From NCBI GenBank assembly GCA_943912335.1, contig CALTUD010000013.1, positions 1 through 64,000 of the forward strand: a stretch of DNA of 64,000 nucleotides. Reading direction: 5' to 3'. The notes under the pieces are model-generated. The model did not search any database, was not told where the DNA came from, and saw nothing but the letters and a program-made list of their open reading frames with translations. The translations under genes were made by a program, and so were the position numbers. This stretch comes from an uncultured Acetobacteraceae bacterium. GTDB lineage: Bacteria > Pseudomonadota > Alphaproteobacteria > Acetobacterales > Acetobacteraceae. This document shows, piece by piece, positions 40,880 to 48,809 of this stretch (its first letter is position 1; every line of letters begins with the position of its first letter).

Positions 40880-42337
40880 TCAGCATTCGACGTGGTTGAC
40901 CGCGAGGTTGACCGGAAGGCGGCAGGTCACGGCAAGCCCGCCCAGGCTGGTTTCCTTGTATTTCGAACGCATGTCGTCGCCGGTCTGGCGCATGGTCTCG
41001 ATCACGGCGTCCAGCGAGACGATGTGCTGCCCGTCGCCGCGAAGGGCAAGATAGGCCGCGTTGATCGCCTTCACCGCCCCCATCGTGTTGCGCTCGATGC
41101 AGGGCACCTGCACCAGACCGCCGATCGGATCGCAGGTCAGGCCCAGATTGTGCTCCATGCCGATCTCGGCCGCATTCTCGACCTGCGCATCCGTGCCGCC
41201 CAGAACCGCGCACAAAGCGGCGGCGGCCATGGAACACGCCACCCCCACCTCGCCCTGGCAGCCCATCTCGGCCGCGGAGATCGACGCGCGCTTCTTGTAG
41301 AGAAAGCCGATCGCCGCCGCCGTCAGCAGGAAACGCCGCGCACCCGCCGCGTCCGCGCCGGGGGTGAAACGCTCGTAGTAGCGCAGAACAGCGGGCAGAA
41401 CCCCGGCAGCGCCGTTGGTCGGCGCCGTCACCACCCGGCCGCCGGCCGCGTTCTCCTCGTTCACGGCCAGAGCCCAGAGGCTTACCCATTCGAACACGTC
41501 CTGCGGACCGGGCGTGCGATCGGCGGCCTCCAGCGCCGCCTTGATCGCACCGGCACGGCGACGCACGCCGAGCCCGCCCGGCAGAATGCCGGACGCGCTG
41601 CAGCCGCGATCGATGCAGCCCGACATCGCCCCCGCCACGGCATCCAGAAACGCGTCGGTCTCCGCCTCGGAACGCCACACGGTCTCGTTGACCGACACCA
41701 CCCCGGCAATGCCCAGACCGGACACGGTCGCCCGGTCCAGCAGCTCCTCGCCGGACGCGAAGGGGAAGGGCTGGCGCACATTGGCCGCCACCGGCGGCAC
41801 GCCCGCTTCCAGAACCACCCCGCCGCCGATCGAATGGAACACGCGCTCCATCGCGCTGCCGTCGGCGAAGCCGCAGGTGAACAGAAGCGTGTTGGGATGG
41901 CCGGGATGGAAGGTGTCGCGGTCGAACACCAGATCGCGCGCCTGGGCGAACGGCACCGGGACGCGGTCGCCCAGCACCAGCGTCCCGCTCTCCGCGATCG
42001 CACCCAGCAAAGCCGGCACACGGTCGGGATCGATCCCGTCCGGCGCCCAACCTGCCAGACCCAGGATCACGGCGGTGTCGGTGGCATGGCCATGACCGGT
42101 CAGGGCCAGGGAGCCGTAGAGGCGGCAATGCACCGAGACGGGCACGGTGCCCCGCTCGTCCGCCGTTTCGATCGCCGCCTGCGCGAACAAGCGCCCGGCC
42201 CGCATCGGACCCACGGTGTGCGAACTCGAAGGACCGATGCCGATCGTGTAGAGATCGAACACGCTGATCGCGCGGGCGAGCATGTCGCCGTTGGGGCGGC
42301 GTTCGGTGCGCAGGTCGGTGGTGTCGGCGTCGGTCAT
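40880..42337 (-). CDS. sdaA: L-serine ammonia-lyase, single-chain Fe-S type
   Basis: A 485-residue 4Fe-4S serine dehydratase that makes pyruvate and ammonia. The N-terminal domain shows FDLYTIGIGPSSSHTVGPMR and TGHGHATDTAVILGL. The catalytic domain shows GCSASGILPGGLGVRRRAG, VTAPTNGAAGVLPAVLRYY, the cluster-binding cysteines in EMGCQGEVGVACSMAAAALC and the late GLTCDPIGGLVQVPC. ATG 42337 has GGGAGC eight bases upstream. It is the first gene behind the tandem glycine riboswitch and heads the glyA-gcvTP operon, so serine use rises with glycine. Confidence 0.95.
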   Translation of the reverse strand: MTDADTTDLRTERRPNGDMLARAISVFDLYTIGIGPSSSHTVGPMRAGRLFAQAAIETADERGTVPVSVHCRLYGSLALTGHGHATDTAVILGLAGWAPDGIDPDRVPALLGAIAESGTLVLGDRVPVPFAQARDLVFDRDTFHPGHPNTLLFTCGFADGSAMERVFHSIGGGVVLEAGVPPVAANVRQPFPFASGEELLDRATVSGLGIAGVVSVNETVWRSEAETDAFLDAVAGAMSGCIDRGCSASGILPGGLGVRRRAGAIKAALEAADRTPGPQDVFEWVSLWALAVNEENAAGGRVVTAPTNGAAGVLPAVLRYYERFTPGADAAGARRFLLTAAAIGFLYKKRASISAAEMGCQGEVGVACSMAAAALCAVLGGTDAQVENAAEIGMEHNLGLTCDPIGGLVQVPCIERNTMGAVKAINAAYLALRGDGQHIVSLDAVIETMRQTGDDMRSKYKETSLGGLAVTCRLPVNLAVNHVEC

Positions 42338-42406
42338 GGCACGGCGCTCCCGGGTGCGATCCTTGGTGCGATCGCCGGGGAACGGACGAAACGGTCCGTC
42401 AACGCG

Positions 42407-42570
42407 CCCCTTCTGTTTGCTTTGCCTGAGATCGTTATCCCGTCGGCGGACGCTCCCGCGGGGAACGCCTCTTTCCAGAAGTTCGAACCGATGCGGTCCT
42501 TCTGCCTGAGAGTTTCCGGGGCGGTTGCTCCTTCGGCGCCGGCCGGACCGAAGCCCCGCCGATCTCTCCC
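42407..42570 (-). promoter_or_regulatory. Tandem glycine riboswitch
   Basis: Read on the minus strand. Aptamer 1 (about 42570-42500): GGGAGAGA, then CGCCGAAGGAGCAA, then ACTCTCAGGCAGAAGGAC. Aptamer 2 (about 42480-42407): CTGGAAAGAG, then CGCCGACGGGATAA, then CTCAGGCAAAG and ACAGAAGGGG. Both conserved glycine-binding cores and the inter-aptamer linker match the known tandem architecture. Downstream, ACGGAC-N6-GTCCGT (42399-42382) is the likely expression-platform hairpin; it has no T-run, so control may be at translation or antitermination. Expected to switch sdaA-glyA-gcvTP on with glycine. Confidence 0.93.
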
Positions 42571-42584
42571 ACATCGATGCCGGC

Positions 42585-42613
42585 TTCATCGCAGCCGGCA
42601 GGAACGGTGTCAA
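42585..42613 (-). promoter_or_regulatory. Sigma-70-type promoter of the glycine operon
   Basis: Consensus -35 TTGACA (minus strand, 42613-42608), 17-base spacer, -10 GATGAA (42590-42585). Transcription would begin near 42578, just ahead of the first aptamer base at 42570. The -10 is a weak match (3 of 6), but the spacing and position fit well. Confidence 0.65.
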
Positions 42614-42789
42614 TCAAAGAGACTCGGGCAAAGAGACACGGGACGCACCTCCAGCCAGACGGTCGCGTCCTGCCTGATGTGGACGACGCGGCGGACATGT
42701 CGGCCCTCCCGACGGAGACGGTTCTGTGCAAGCCTGCAACGATCAAGGAGCGTGCGGATCAACGAAGCGTCCGGTCGTGGAAGGCGTCG

Positions 42790-43341
42790 ATGATCCGCCG
42801 AAATGCGAAAGGCCCCATGTCGCGACGACTGCTCGTCCTGCTCCGGGAAACCTTCGTTCCTTCCTTGCTCGTGGCGCTTCTCTCCGGGCCGATCGCGGCG
42901 TCGTTCCTTGTTCTTGGCGCGTGCGCGCTCGAGCTTCGGAAAAATCTCTTTCAAGCTCCCGGCTACGTCGCCGCCTGGTCGAACGTCACGCTGGCGTGGT
43001 CGGATTTTTCCATGAGCCTGATGGTTCCGGTTCTCGGTCTGATCGGCTCTTTCGCGCTCTGGAAAACGACCTTGTCGTTCGGCTTCGTTTCTGCTCTCGC
43101 CCAGCATTGGGCAGGCCCATCCCGGCGAACCTCGATGGTAGTCGGCGCGATCTATGGTGGCGTCTGGGCCGTCTTATGCCGAATAATCCATGTGGCCGAA
43201 GGCTCGGCCTGGATCCGCGCGGCATCGTTGATCGAAGACGTGGCTGTAAGCATCGCGATCGGCACGATCGTCGGCCGTCTCCTTCCATGGCGCTACCTGA
43301 TTCGGTCCTGGTGGGAACCGGCCGAGAAGCGAGCCGAATAA
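42790..43341 (+). CDS. Membrane protein of unknown function
   Basis: A 183-residue protein I do not recognise. Hydrophobic segments: VPSLLVALLSGPIAASFLVL, a second near LMVPVLGLIGSFALW, a third around VVGAIYGGVWAVLCRII, and a fourth VAVSIAIGTIVGRLLPW, so about four helices. ATG 42790 (MIRRNAKG) has GGAAGG upstream; ATG 42817 (MSRRLL) is nearly as good. Codon use looks less GC-biased than neighbours, which might point to transfer. It is divergent from the riboswitch operon and precedes the ROK regulator. Confidence 0.6.
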   Translation: MIRRNAKGPMSRRLLVLLRETFVPSLLVALLSGPIAASFLVLGACALELRKNLFQAPGYVAAWSNVTLAWSDFSMSLMVPVLGLIGSFALWKTTLSFGFVSALAQHWAGPSRRTSMVVGAIYGGVWAVLCRIIHVAEGSAWIRAASLIEDVAVSIAIGTIVGRLLPWRYLIRSWWEPAEKRAE

Positions 43342-43681
43342 CGAACCGCGATCATGGCCCGTGACGCGCCGACGATGTCGCCATCGCGGACGGCGTGCGG
43401 CGGAGGTCGTTCTGTCGCTGAAGGGTAGGACACAGTCGAGAAAGGAGATCGTGTCGACCGGATCGCGGCGGGGGGCCGTCTTTCTCCAGCCGGGCGCGCG
43501 GCGGGAGCGGCGTGATGCTTGGAAGGGGAGGCGACACTGCAGTCTCTTGCGGGCATTAAATTACACCATGTATGATAATGTGACCACGATCCCGTGGCGG
43601 TGGTTCCCCGTGCGGTTTCCGGGGCGGGGCAGGGCGTCGAAACGACGGGGCGTCATGCCGCGTCCGGCGGGTGGTTTTCCG
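43342..43681. other. Non-coding leader ahead of ROK regulator
   Basis: No gene is supported; a short frame from an ATG at about 43568 could extend the ROK protein but has no ribosome site. The AT-rich stretch at 43547-43585 stands out and holds the promoter listed separately. The rest shows nothing recognisable. Confidence 0.45.
43547..43576 (+). promoter_or_regulatory. Sigma-70-type promoter of ROK gene
   Basis: TTGCGG (43547-43552), 18-base spacer, TATGAT (43571-43576) in an AT-rich patch otherwise rare in this region. It would give a leader of about 100 bases to the chosen start. Confidence 0.5.
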
Positions 43682-44788
43682 ATGGTCGATCGCGCAGGAC
43701 GTTTCGCTTCCAGGACCGGCCCTCTGGCCGACCTGACGTCGCGCGAGCGGCTCGTGCTGCGCACGGTCCGGGCGCGCGGCACGGTGAGCCGTGCCGAACT
43801 GATCGAAGCAACCGGCCTGCCGGGCGTCGCCGTGTTCCGCGCCACCAACGATCTGGCCGGGCGCGGCCTGCTGGAGATCGGCGACACCGTGCTGCAGAAG
43901 CGTGGAAAACCCAGCAATGCGGTGCGGTTGCGTGCGGGCGCCATCGCCGTGCTCGGCGTTTCCGTCATGGCCGATCATGCCGAGGCGGTGCTGATGGATT
44001 TCACCGGTACGATCCGCGCGGCGGCTCCTGTCGGCGTGCCCGGCCTGCACAGGGGCGAGGTGGCGGGCCGGATCGAACGGTTCCTCGACACCCAGCTGAA
44101 CGGATCCGGATTGAAGCGGCGCGGCCTGATCGGCGCCGGGCTGGCGGTCGCCGGTTCCTTGCCCGGCGCGCCGAAGGAGTGGACGCTGCCCGACTTGCCG
44201 GGCGCGATGCAGCAGGCGCTGGGCCTGCCGTTCGCGGTGGAGACCATCGCCCATGCGGCGGCGGTGGGCGAGCAGCTGCTCGGCGCCGGGCAGCGCTTCG
44301 AAAGCTTCGTCTATCTGGATATCGGGCATGGCTTCGGCGCCGGGCTGATCGATCGCGGCAGGCTGCTCCGGGGCAGGAGCGGCAAGGCGGGCGAGATGCA
44401 GGCTGTGTTGGCGGCGGCCGGCCTGCCCGCGCCGACGCTCGGCTCGCTCCGCGCCGATCTCGAGGCCGACGGGGTGCGGTTCCGCGACGCGGGCCATCTG
44501 GTCGCCGAACTCGATCCGTCCCTGCCGGCGGTGGAGCGCTGGATCGACCGGCACGCCCCGTCGGTGTCGTTCGCGGCGAACGCCGCGCAGGCCCTGTTCG
44601 ACAGTGACGCCGTGGTTCTGGGCGGGCTGCTGCCCTCCGCCCTGGCCGAGCGGCTGATCGGGCGCATCCGTTGGCCGGACGAGGAACGGGCGCTCCGGCC
44701 GCGACTGCTCAAGGCCGATGTGACGCGACACGCTGCCGCGACCGGCGCCGCCGCCACCCTGCTCGCCCAGGCCTTCCTGGACGGTTGA
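43682..44788 (+). CDS. ROK-family transcriptional regulator
   Basis: A 368-residue protein: a winged helix-turn-helix (LTSRERLVLRTVRARGTVSRAELIEATGL, seen in pieces, then FRATNDLAGRGLLE) and a sugar-kinase-like ROK domain (VLGVSVMADHAEAVLMDFTG, LIGAGLAVAGSL, YLDIGHGFGAGLIDRGRLLRGRSGKAGEMQ). The usual zinc-site cysteine cluster is not seen, so it may be a divergent member. It probably senses a sugar. The GH15 gene downstream is a plausible target. An in-frame ATG at 43655 is an alternative start; G-rich GGGTGG lies about 7 bases before 43682. Confidence 0.82.
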   Translation: MVDRAGRFASRTGPLADLTSRERLVLRTVRARGTVSRAELIEATGLPGVAVFRATNDLAGRGLLEIGDTVLQKRGKPSNAVRLRAGAIAVLGVSVMADHAEAVLMDFTGTIRAAAPVGVPGLHRGEVAGRIERFLDTQLNGSGLKRRGLIGAGLAVAGSLPGAPKEWTLPDLPGAMQQALGLPFAVETIAHAAAVGEQLLGAGQRFESFVYLDIGHGFGAGLIDRGRLLRGRSGKAGEMQAVLAAAGLPAPTLGSLRADLEADGVRFRDAGHLVAELDPSLPAVERWIDRHAPSVSFAANAAQALFDSDAVVLGGLLPSALAERLIGRIRWPDEERALRPRLLKADVTRHAAATGAAATLLAQAFLDG

Positions 44789-44955
44789 ACGGCCGCGTCG
44801 GTCGGGACGCATCGGGGTCCCGAGGCGCGGAGAAGCCTGTTCCGGACCGGTCCAACGCCACGGTGAACGATGATGCGGTCACGGCGCAGATCGGCCGATG
44901 GCAACCGGGAGGCTCACCGTTCCGTTACGACGGACCAGCCACAGGAGTCCGCCCC

Positions 44956-46767
44956 GTGCCCCATGCGATCGAAGACCACGGCGTCATCGGCGATCTGCGC
45001 ACCACTGCCCTGGTGGCGCTCGACGGAACCATCGATTTCCTGTGCTGGCCGCGCTTCGACAGTCCCAGCATCTTCGCCTCCCTGCTGGGCGGGGACGAGG
45101 ACGGCTCGTTCTGTCTTCGCCCCGCGCTGAACGGGGCGCGTCACAAGCAGCTCTATGTGCCGGACACCAATGTCCTGCTGACGCGCTTCCTGTCGCATGA
45201 AGGCGTGGCGGAGGTGTCGGATTTCATGCCTGTCGCGGAAACGGCGGATTGCCAGCGCCTGGTGCGGCGCGTGAAGGCGGTGCGTCACGAATGCCGGTTC
45301 CGCATGCGTTGCGCGCCGCGGTTCGATTATGGCCGCGCCGCGCATACGGTGACCCTGGAAGGGAAATCCGCCGTGTTCGCGCCGGAGAACGGCGGTCAGC
45401 GTTTGCGTTTGTTGTCGACCAAGCCTTTGTCGATCGAGGATGGGGCGGTGGTGGCGGAGTTCTCCCTGAAGGAGAACGAGACCGCCGCGTTCGTGATCGA
45501 GGAAGCCGATCGCGCCGACAATGCCTGCCCGGACACGCTGGACGACGACATTGTGTCGCGCGATTTCAAGCGGACCTGCGATTTCTGGCGCGACTGGGTG
45601 GGGCGTGCGACCTATCACGGACGCTGGCACGATCAGGTGACGCGCTCCTCGCTCGCCTTGAAGCTGCTGTGCTCGGCCGAGCACGGCTCCATGGTGGCCG
45701 CGGCGACGTTCGGCCTGCCGGAAGAGATCGGCGGGGTCAGGAACTGGGACTACCGCTACACCTGGCTGCGCGACTCCGCTTTCTCCATCTACGCCTTTCT
45801 GCGCATCGGCCATACGGAGGAAGCCAATCGCTTCATCAGCTGGCTCGGCGATCGCGCACGCGACCTTCCCGAAGGCGGTGCGCTCAGCATCATGTATTCG
45901 GTGGACGGTTCGCCGACGCCGGACGAGGAAGAGTTGCCACATCTGTCGGGCTATGCCGACAGCCAGCCCGTGCGGATCGGCAATGGCGCCAACGGGCAGT
46001 TGCAGCTCGACATCTATGGCGAGCTGATGGATGCGCTCTACCTCTGCGACGCGCATGGCGAGCAGGTGAGTTTCGAGCGCTGGAACGGCGTGGTGCGGTT
46101 TCTCGACTATCTGTCAGAGAACTACGACCAACCGGACGAGGGTATCTGGGAAGTTCGCGGCGGGCGGCAGCATTTCCTGCATTCGCGCCTGATGTGCTGG
46201 GTCGCGTTCGATCGCGCCATCCGTCTGGCGACCAAGCGCGGCCTGCCGGCGAAGACGCTCTGGACGGAATGCCGCGACGAGATCTATCGCGAGATCCACG
46301 AGGAGTTCTGGAACGAGGAGCTGGGCTATTTCGTGCAGTTCAAGGGCGGCACCGCCCTGGACGCATCCTGCCTGTTGATGCCTCTGGTGCGGTTCATCAG
46401 CGCCACCGATCCGCGGTTCCGCTCGACCCTGGATGCGGTGGGGCGCCTCCTGGCCGCCGACAGCCTCGTTTATCGCTACGACACCGACACGGCGGATGGC
46501 GGTCCCGGCCATGACGGGCTGCATGGTGACGAGGGCACGTTCACCATGTGCTCGTTCTGGTATGTGGAGTGCCTGGCGCGGGCCGGCGATGTGGCGCAGG
46601 CGCGGTTCCTGTTCGAGAAGATGCTCGGCTACGCCAATCATCTCGGTCTCTTCGCCGAAGAGCTGGGGCCGGCCGGCGAGCATCTCGGCAACTTCCCGCA
46701 GGCCTTCACCCATCTGGCGCTGATCTCGGCGGCGTACTATCTGGATCGGGCTTTGAGTGAGGGGTGA
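44956..46767 (+). CDS. GH15 family glucoamylase/trehalase-like enzyme
   Basis: A 603-residue cytoplasmic glycoside hydrolase. The N-terminal domain has IEDHGVIGDLRTTALVALDG and TIDFLCWPRFDSPSIFA. The alpha/alpha-barrel has GGVRNWDYRYTWLRDSAF, the acid Glu in PDEGIWEVRGGRQHF and the base Glu in GPAGEHLGNFPQAFTHLAL. Relatives cleave trehalose or alpha-glucosides; which one cannot be told. The start is GTG 44956 with AGGAG eight bases upstream. The ROK regulator lies before it. Repeat copy 4 begins 5 bases after the stop. Confidence 0.92.
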   Translation: MPHAIEDHGVIGDLRTTALVALDGTIDFLCWPRFDSPSIFASLLGGDEDGSFCLRPALNGARHKQLYVPDTNVLLTRFLSHEGVAEVSDFMPVAETADCQRLVRRVKAVRHECRFRMRCAPRFDYGRAAHTVTLEGKSAVFAPENGGQRLRLLSTKPLSIEDGAVVAEFSLKENETAAFVIEEADRADNACPDTLDDDIVSRDFKRTCDFWRDWVGRATYHGRWHDQVTRSSLALKLLCSAEHGSMVAAATFGLPEEIGGVRNWDYRYTWLRDSAFSIYAFLRIGHTEEANRFISWLGDRARDLPEGGALSIMYSVDGSPTPDEEELPHLSGYADSQPVRIGNGANGQLQLDIYGELMDALYLCDAHGEQVSFERWNGVVRFLDYLSENYDQPDEGIWEVRGGRQHFLHSRLMCWVAFDRAIRLATKRGLPAKTLWTECRDEIYREIHEEFWNEELGYFVQFKGGTALDASCLLMPLVRFISATDPRFRSTLDAVGRLLAADSLVYRYDTDTADGGPGHDGLHGDEGTFTMCSFWYVECLARAGDVAQARFLFEKMLGYANHLGLFAEELGPAGEHLGNFPQAFTHLALISAAYYLDRALSEG

Positions 46768-46772
46768 AGGGT

Positions 46773-46887
46773 CTTCTTTTTCTGAAGAAAAAGAAGCAAA
46801 AAGACTTTTGTTCGTTTGGAGCGGAGCGCGCCGCAGTAAGGAGTTAAACGAACAGAAGTTCTTTGGTTCTTTCTTTCAAGAAAGAAC
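46773..46887 (+). repeat. Structured intergenic repeat, copy 4
   Basis: Left hairpin CTTCTTTTTCT-GA-AGAAAAAGAAG (46773-46796), right hairpin GTTCTTTCTT-TC-AAGAAAGAAC (46866-46887). Inner arms ACTTTTGTTCGTTT and AAACGAACAGAAGT pair; relative to copies 2 and 3 a C-G pair has become T-A on both arms, a compensatory change. Unlike the others it lies between co-directional genes (GH15 and glutathione S-transferase). Confidence 0.9.
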
Positions 46888-47001
46888 GCTTCTTCATCTC
46901 GCCATCCGATTCGCGCGCTGAGACCTCGTGGCGAGGCGGTTTGCGCCGGGACTGGTGGCTGCCCTAAGAACGGAGCGGTTTCAGCAGGGGGAGCGCTTCC
47001 G

Positions 47002-47691
47002 ATGTCGAACAATCCCGGATCGCCCGATCCGCGGGACCGCGGCACGCTTCTGATCGGCACAAGGCGCTATTCCTCCTGGTCTCTGCGCGGCTGGCTGCTG
47101 GTGCGTCTGGCCGGGCTCGATCCGGCGGTGAAGCTGATTCCTCTGGGCCAGTCGCCGAGTGCCGTGGGCGATGCCAGCCCGAGCGGGCTGGTGCCGTTCC
47201 TGTTCCATGGCGGATTGCAGGTCTGGGAAAGCCTCGCCATCGCCGAATATGGCGCCGAACTGGAGCCGGCCTTGTGGCCGGACACGCTGGCGGCGCGGAC
47301 CCATGCGCGGGTTCTGTCCGCGGAGATGCATGCCGGGTTCCGGGCGCTGCGCATCGCCATGCCGATGAATCTGGGCCGCGACCGGCCGCTCGCCGACGGC
47401 ATTGCGGAGGATGTGCAGCACGATATCGACCGGATCGAGCAGCTCTGGTCCGACGCGCTGCATCGCTTCGGCGGCGGCGGGCCGTTCCTGTTCGGCGCGC
47501 GGTTCGGCGCGGCGGATGCGATGTTCGCCCCCGTCGTGGCGCGTCTGGACGGCTATCATGTGCAGACCGGCCCGGTCGCTACCGCCTATCGCGCCGCCGT
47601 CAGGGCGCATCCCCTGATGCGCGAATGGTATGACGAGGCCGCCGCCGAGCCTGTCTCCTGGCAGCTCGACCGCTACGAGGATGTCGCCTGA
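47002..47691 (+). CDS. Glutathione S-transferase family protein
   Basis: A 229-residue protein. The thioredoxin-like N-domain shows LLIGTRRYSSWSLRGWLLVRL with the catalytic Ser candidate in YSSWS, and LVPFLFHGGLQVWESLAIAEY (cis-Pro and glutathione-binding Glu-Ser). The C-domain is all-helical with FLFGARFGAADAMFAPVVARL. This matches the Zeta/Beta-like bacterial group near maleylacetoacetate-isomerase-type and YfcF-like enzymes. A GGGGGAG ribosome site precedes the ATG. The glycosyltransferase gene follows 14 bases on. Confidence 0.9.
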   Translation: MSNNPGSPDPRDRGTLLIGTRRYSSWSLRGWLLVRLAGLDPAVKLIPLGQSPSAVGDASPSGLVPFLFHGGLQVWESLAIAEYGAELEPALWPDTLAARTHARVLSAEMHAGFRALRIAMPMNLGRDRPLADGIAEDVQHDIDRIEQLWSDALHRFGGGGPFLFGARFGAADAMFAPVVARLDGYHVQTGPVATAYRAAVRAHPLMREWYDEAAAEPVSWQLDRYEDVA

Positions 47692-47705
47692 TCGCCCCGC
47701 CTCCA

Positions 47706-48809
47706 GTGCCTTCTGCCGAGCCAGCACCGCGCATCGCCATCGTCCTGCCGCCCCGGGAGGGATTCTCGCCCGATTCCGTCGGCGCCGTCGGGCTGATGGT
47801 GCATCGGCTGGCCGGTGCGGAGGATCTGGTTCTGGGTCGGGCCGGGATCGACGCGCCGTTCGCCGGCACGCGGTTCCGGGGCGTGGTGCCGCCGCGCTGG
47901 TCGCCCCTGCGCGCGGCCCTGCGCTATGCCGCCGGGGTCGCCGCCATTCTGCGTCACGCGCCTGTGGACGCGATCGAGGTGCATAACCGGCCGGACGTGG
48001 CCCGGTCCCTGGCGCGCCGCTTTCCCCGCTGCCGGGTCAGTTTGTTTCTGCACAACGATCCGCAGGGCATGCGCGGCGCCGGAAGCCCTGCCGCGCGCCG
48101 GGGGCTGTTGAAGCGTGTGCGTGTGGTGGCGGTGTCGGATTGGGTGGCGCAGCGCTTCCTGGTGCGTTTGCCGCCGGGTGCCGCCGTCGAGGTTCTGCCG
48201 AACTGCCTCGATCTGTCCGCCCTGCCGACGCGTGCCGCGCGACGCGACCGCACCATCCTGTTCGCCGGGCGCACCGTGGCCGACAAGGGCGCGGACTGCT
48301 TCGTGCGGGCGATGGAAACGCTGCTGCCCGAGCTGCCGAACTGGCGCGCGGAGATGATCGGCGCCGACCGTTTCCGGGCGGACGCGCCGCGCACCCCGTT
48401 CGAGGACGTGGTTCTGCCGCGCGCCGAAGCGGCCGGGATCGTGCTGCACGGTCACCGTCCGCATGAGGCGGTGCTGGACGCGATGGCGCGTGCGGCGATC
48501 GTGGTGGTGCCGAGCCGCTGGCCGGAGCCGTTCGGTCTCGTGGCGCTGGAGGCCATGGCCAGCGGGGCCGCCCTGGTGTGTTCCGGCCGTGGCGGGCTGG
48601 CGGAGGTGGTGGGCAATGCGGCTCTGGTTGTCGAGCCGGAGCCTGCGGGAGCGCTGGAAGACGCGATCCGGCGTTTGGCGGGGGATTCGCGTTTGCGGAA
48701 TCGTCTCGGCAAGGCCGGTCTGAAGCGGGCGGCCGGGTTCGATCTGCCGCAGGCGCGCGCGCGGCTGGCAGAGTGGCGCCTGGCGGAATGGCGGGGGACG
48801 GTGGGTTGA
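47706..48809 (+). CDS. Family 4 glycosyltransferase
   Basis: A 367-residue GT-B enzyme. The nucleotide-sugar site is in the C-terminal half: ILFAGRTVADKGADCFVRA and VVPSRWPEPFGLVALEAMAS with the E-x7-E pair. The N-terminal acceptor domain has the looser GT4 form (DAIEVHNRPDVARSLARRFP). It probably builds an exopolysaccharide or O-antigen, since an O-antigen-ligase-like gene follows and starts on its stop (TTGA). Start is GTG 47706. Confidence 0.88.
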   Translation: MPSAEPAPRIAIVLPPREGFSPDSVGAVGLMVHRLAGAEDLVLGRAGIDAPFAGTRFRGVVPPRWSPLRAALRYAAGVAAILRHAPVDAIEVHNRPDVARSLARRFPRCRVSLFLHNDPQGMRGAGSPAARRGLLKRVRVVAVSDWVAQRFLVRLPPGAAVEVLPNCLDLSALPTRAARRDRTILFAGRTVADKGADCFVRAMETLLPELPNWRAEMIGADRFRADAPRTPFEDVVLPRAEAAGIVLHGHRPHEAVLDAMARAAIVVVPSRWPEPFGLVALEAMASGAALVCSGRGGLAEVVGNAALVVEPEPAGALEDAIRRLAGDSRLRNRLGKAGLKRAAGFDLPQARARLAEWRLAEWRGTVG

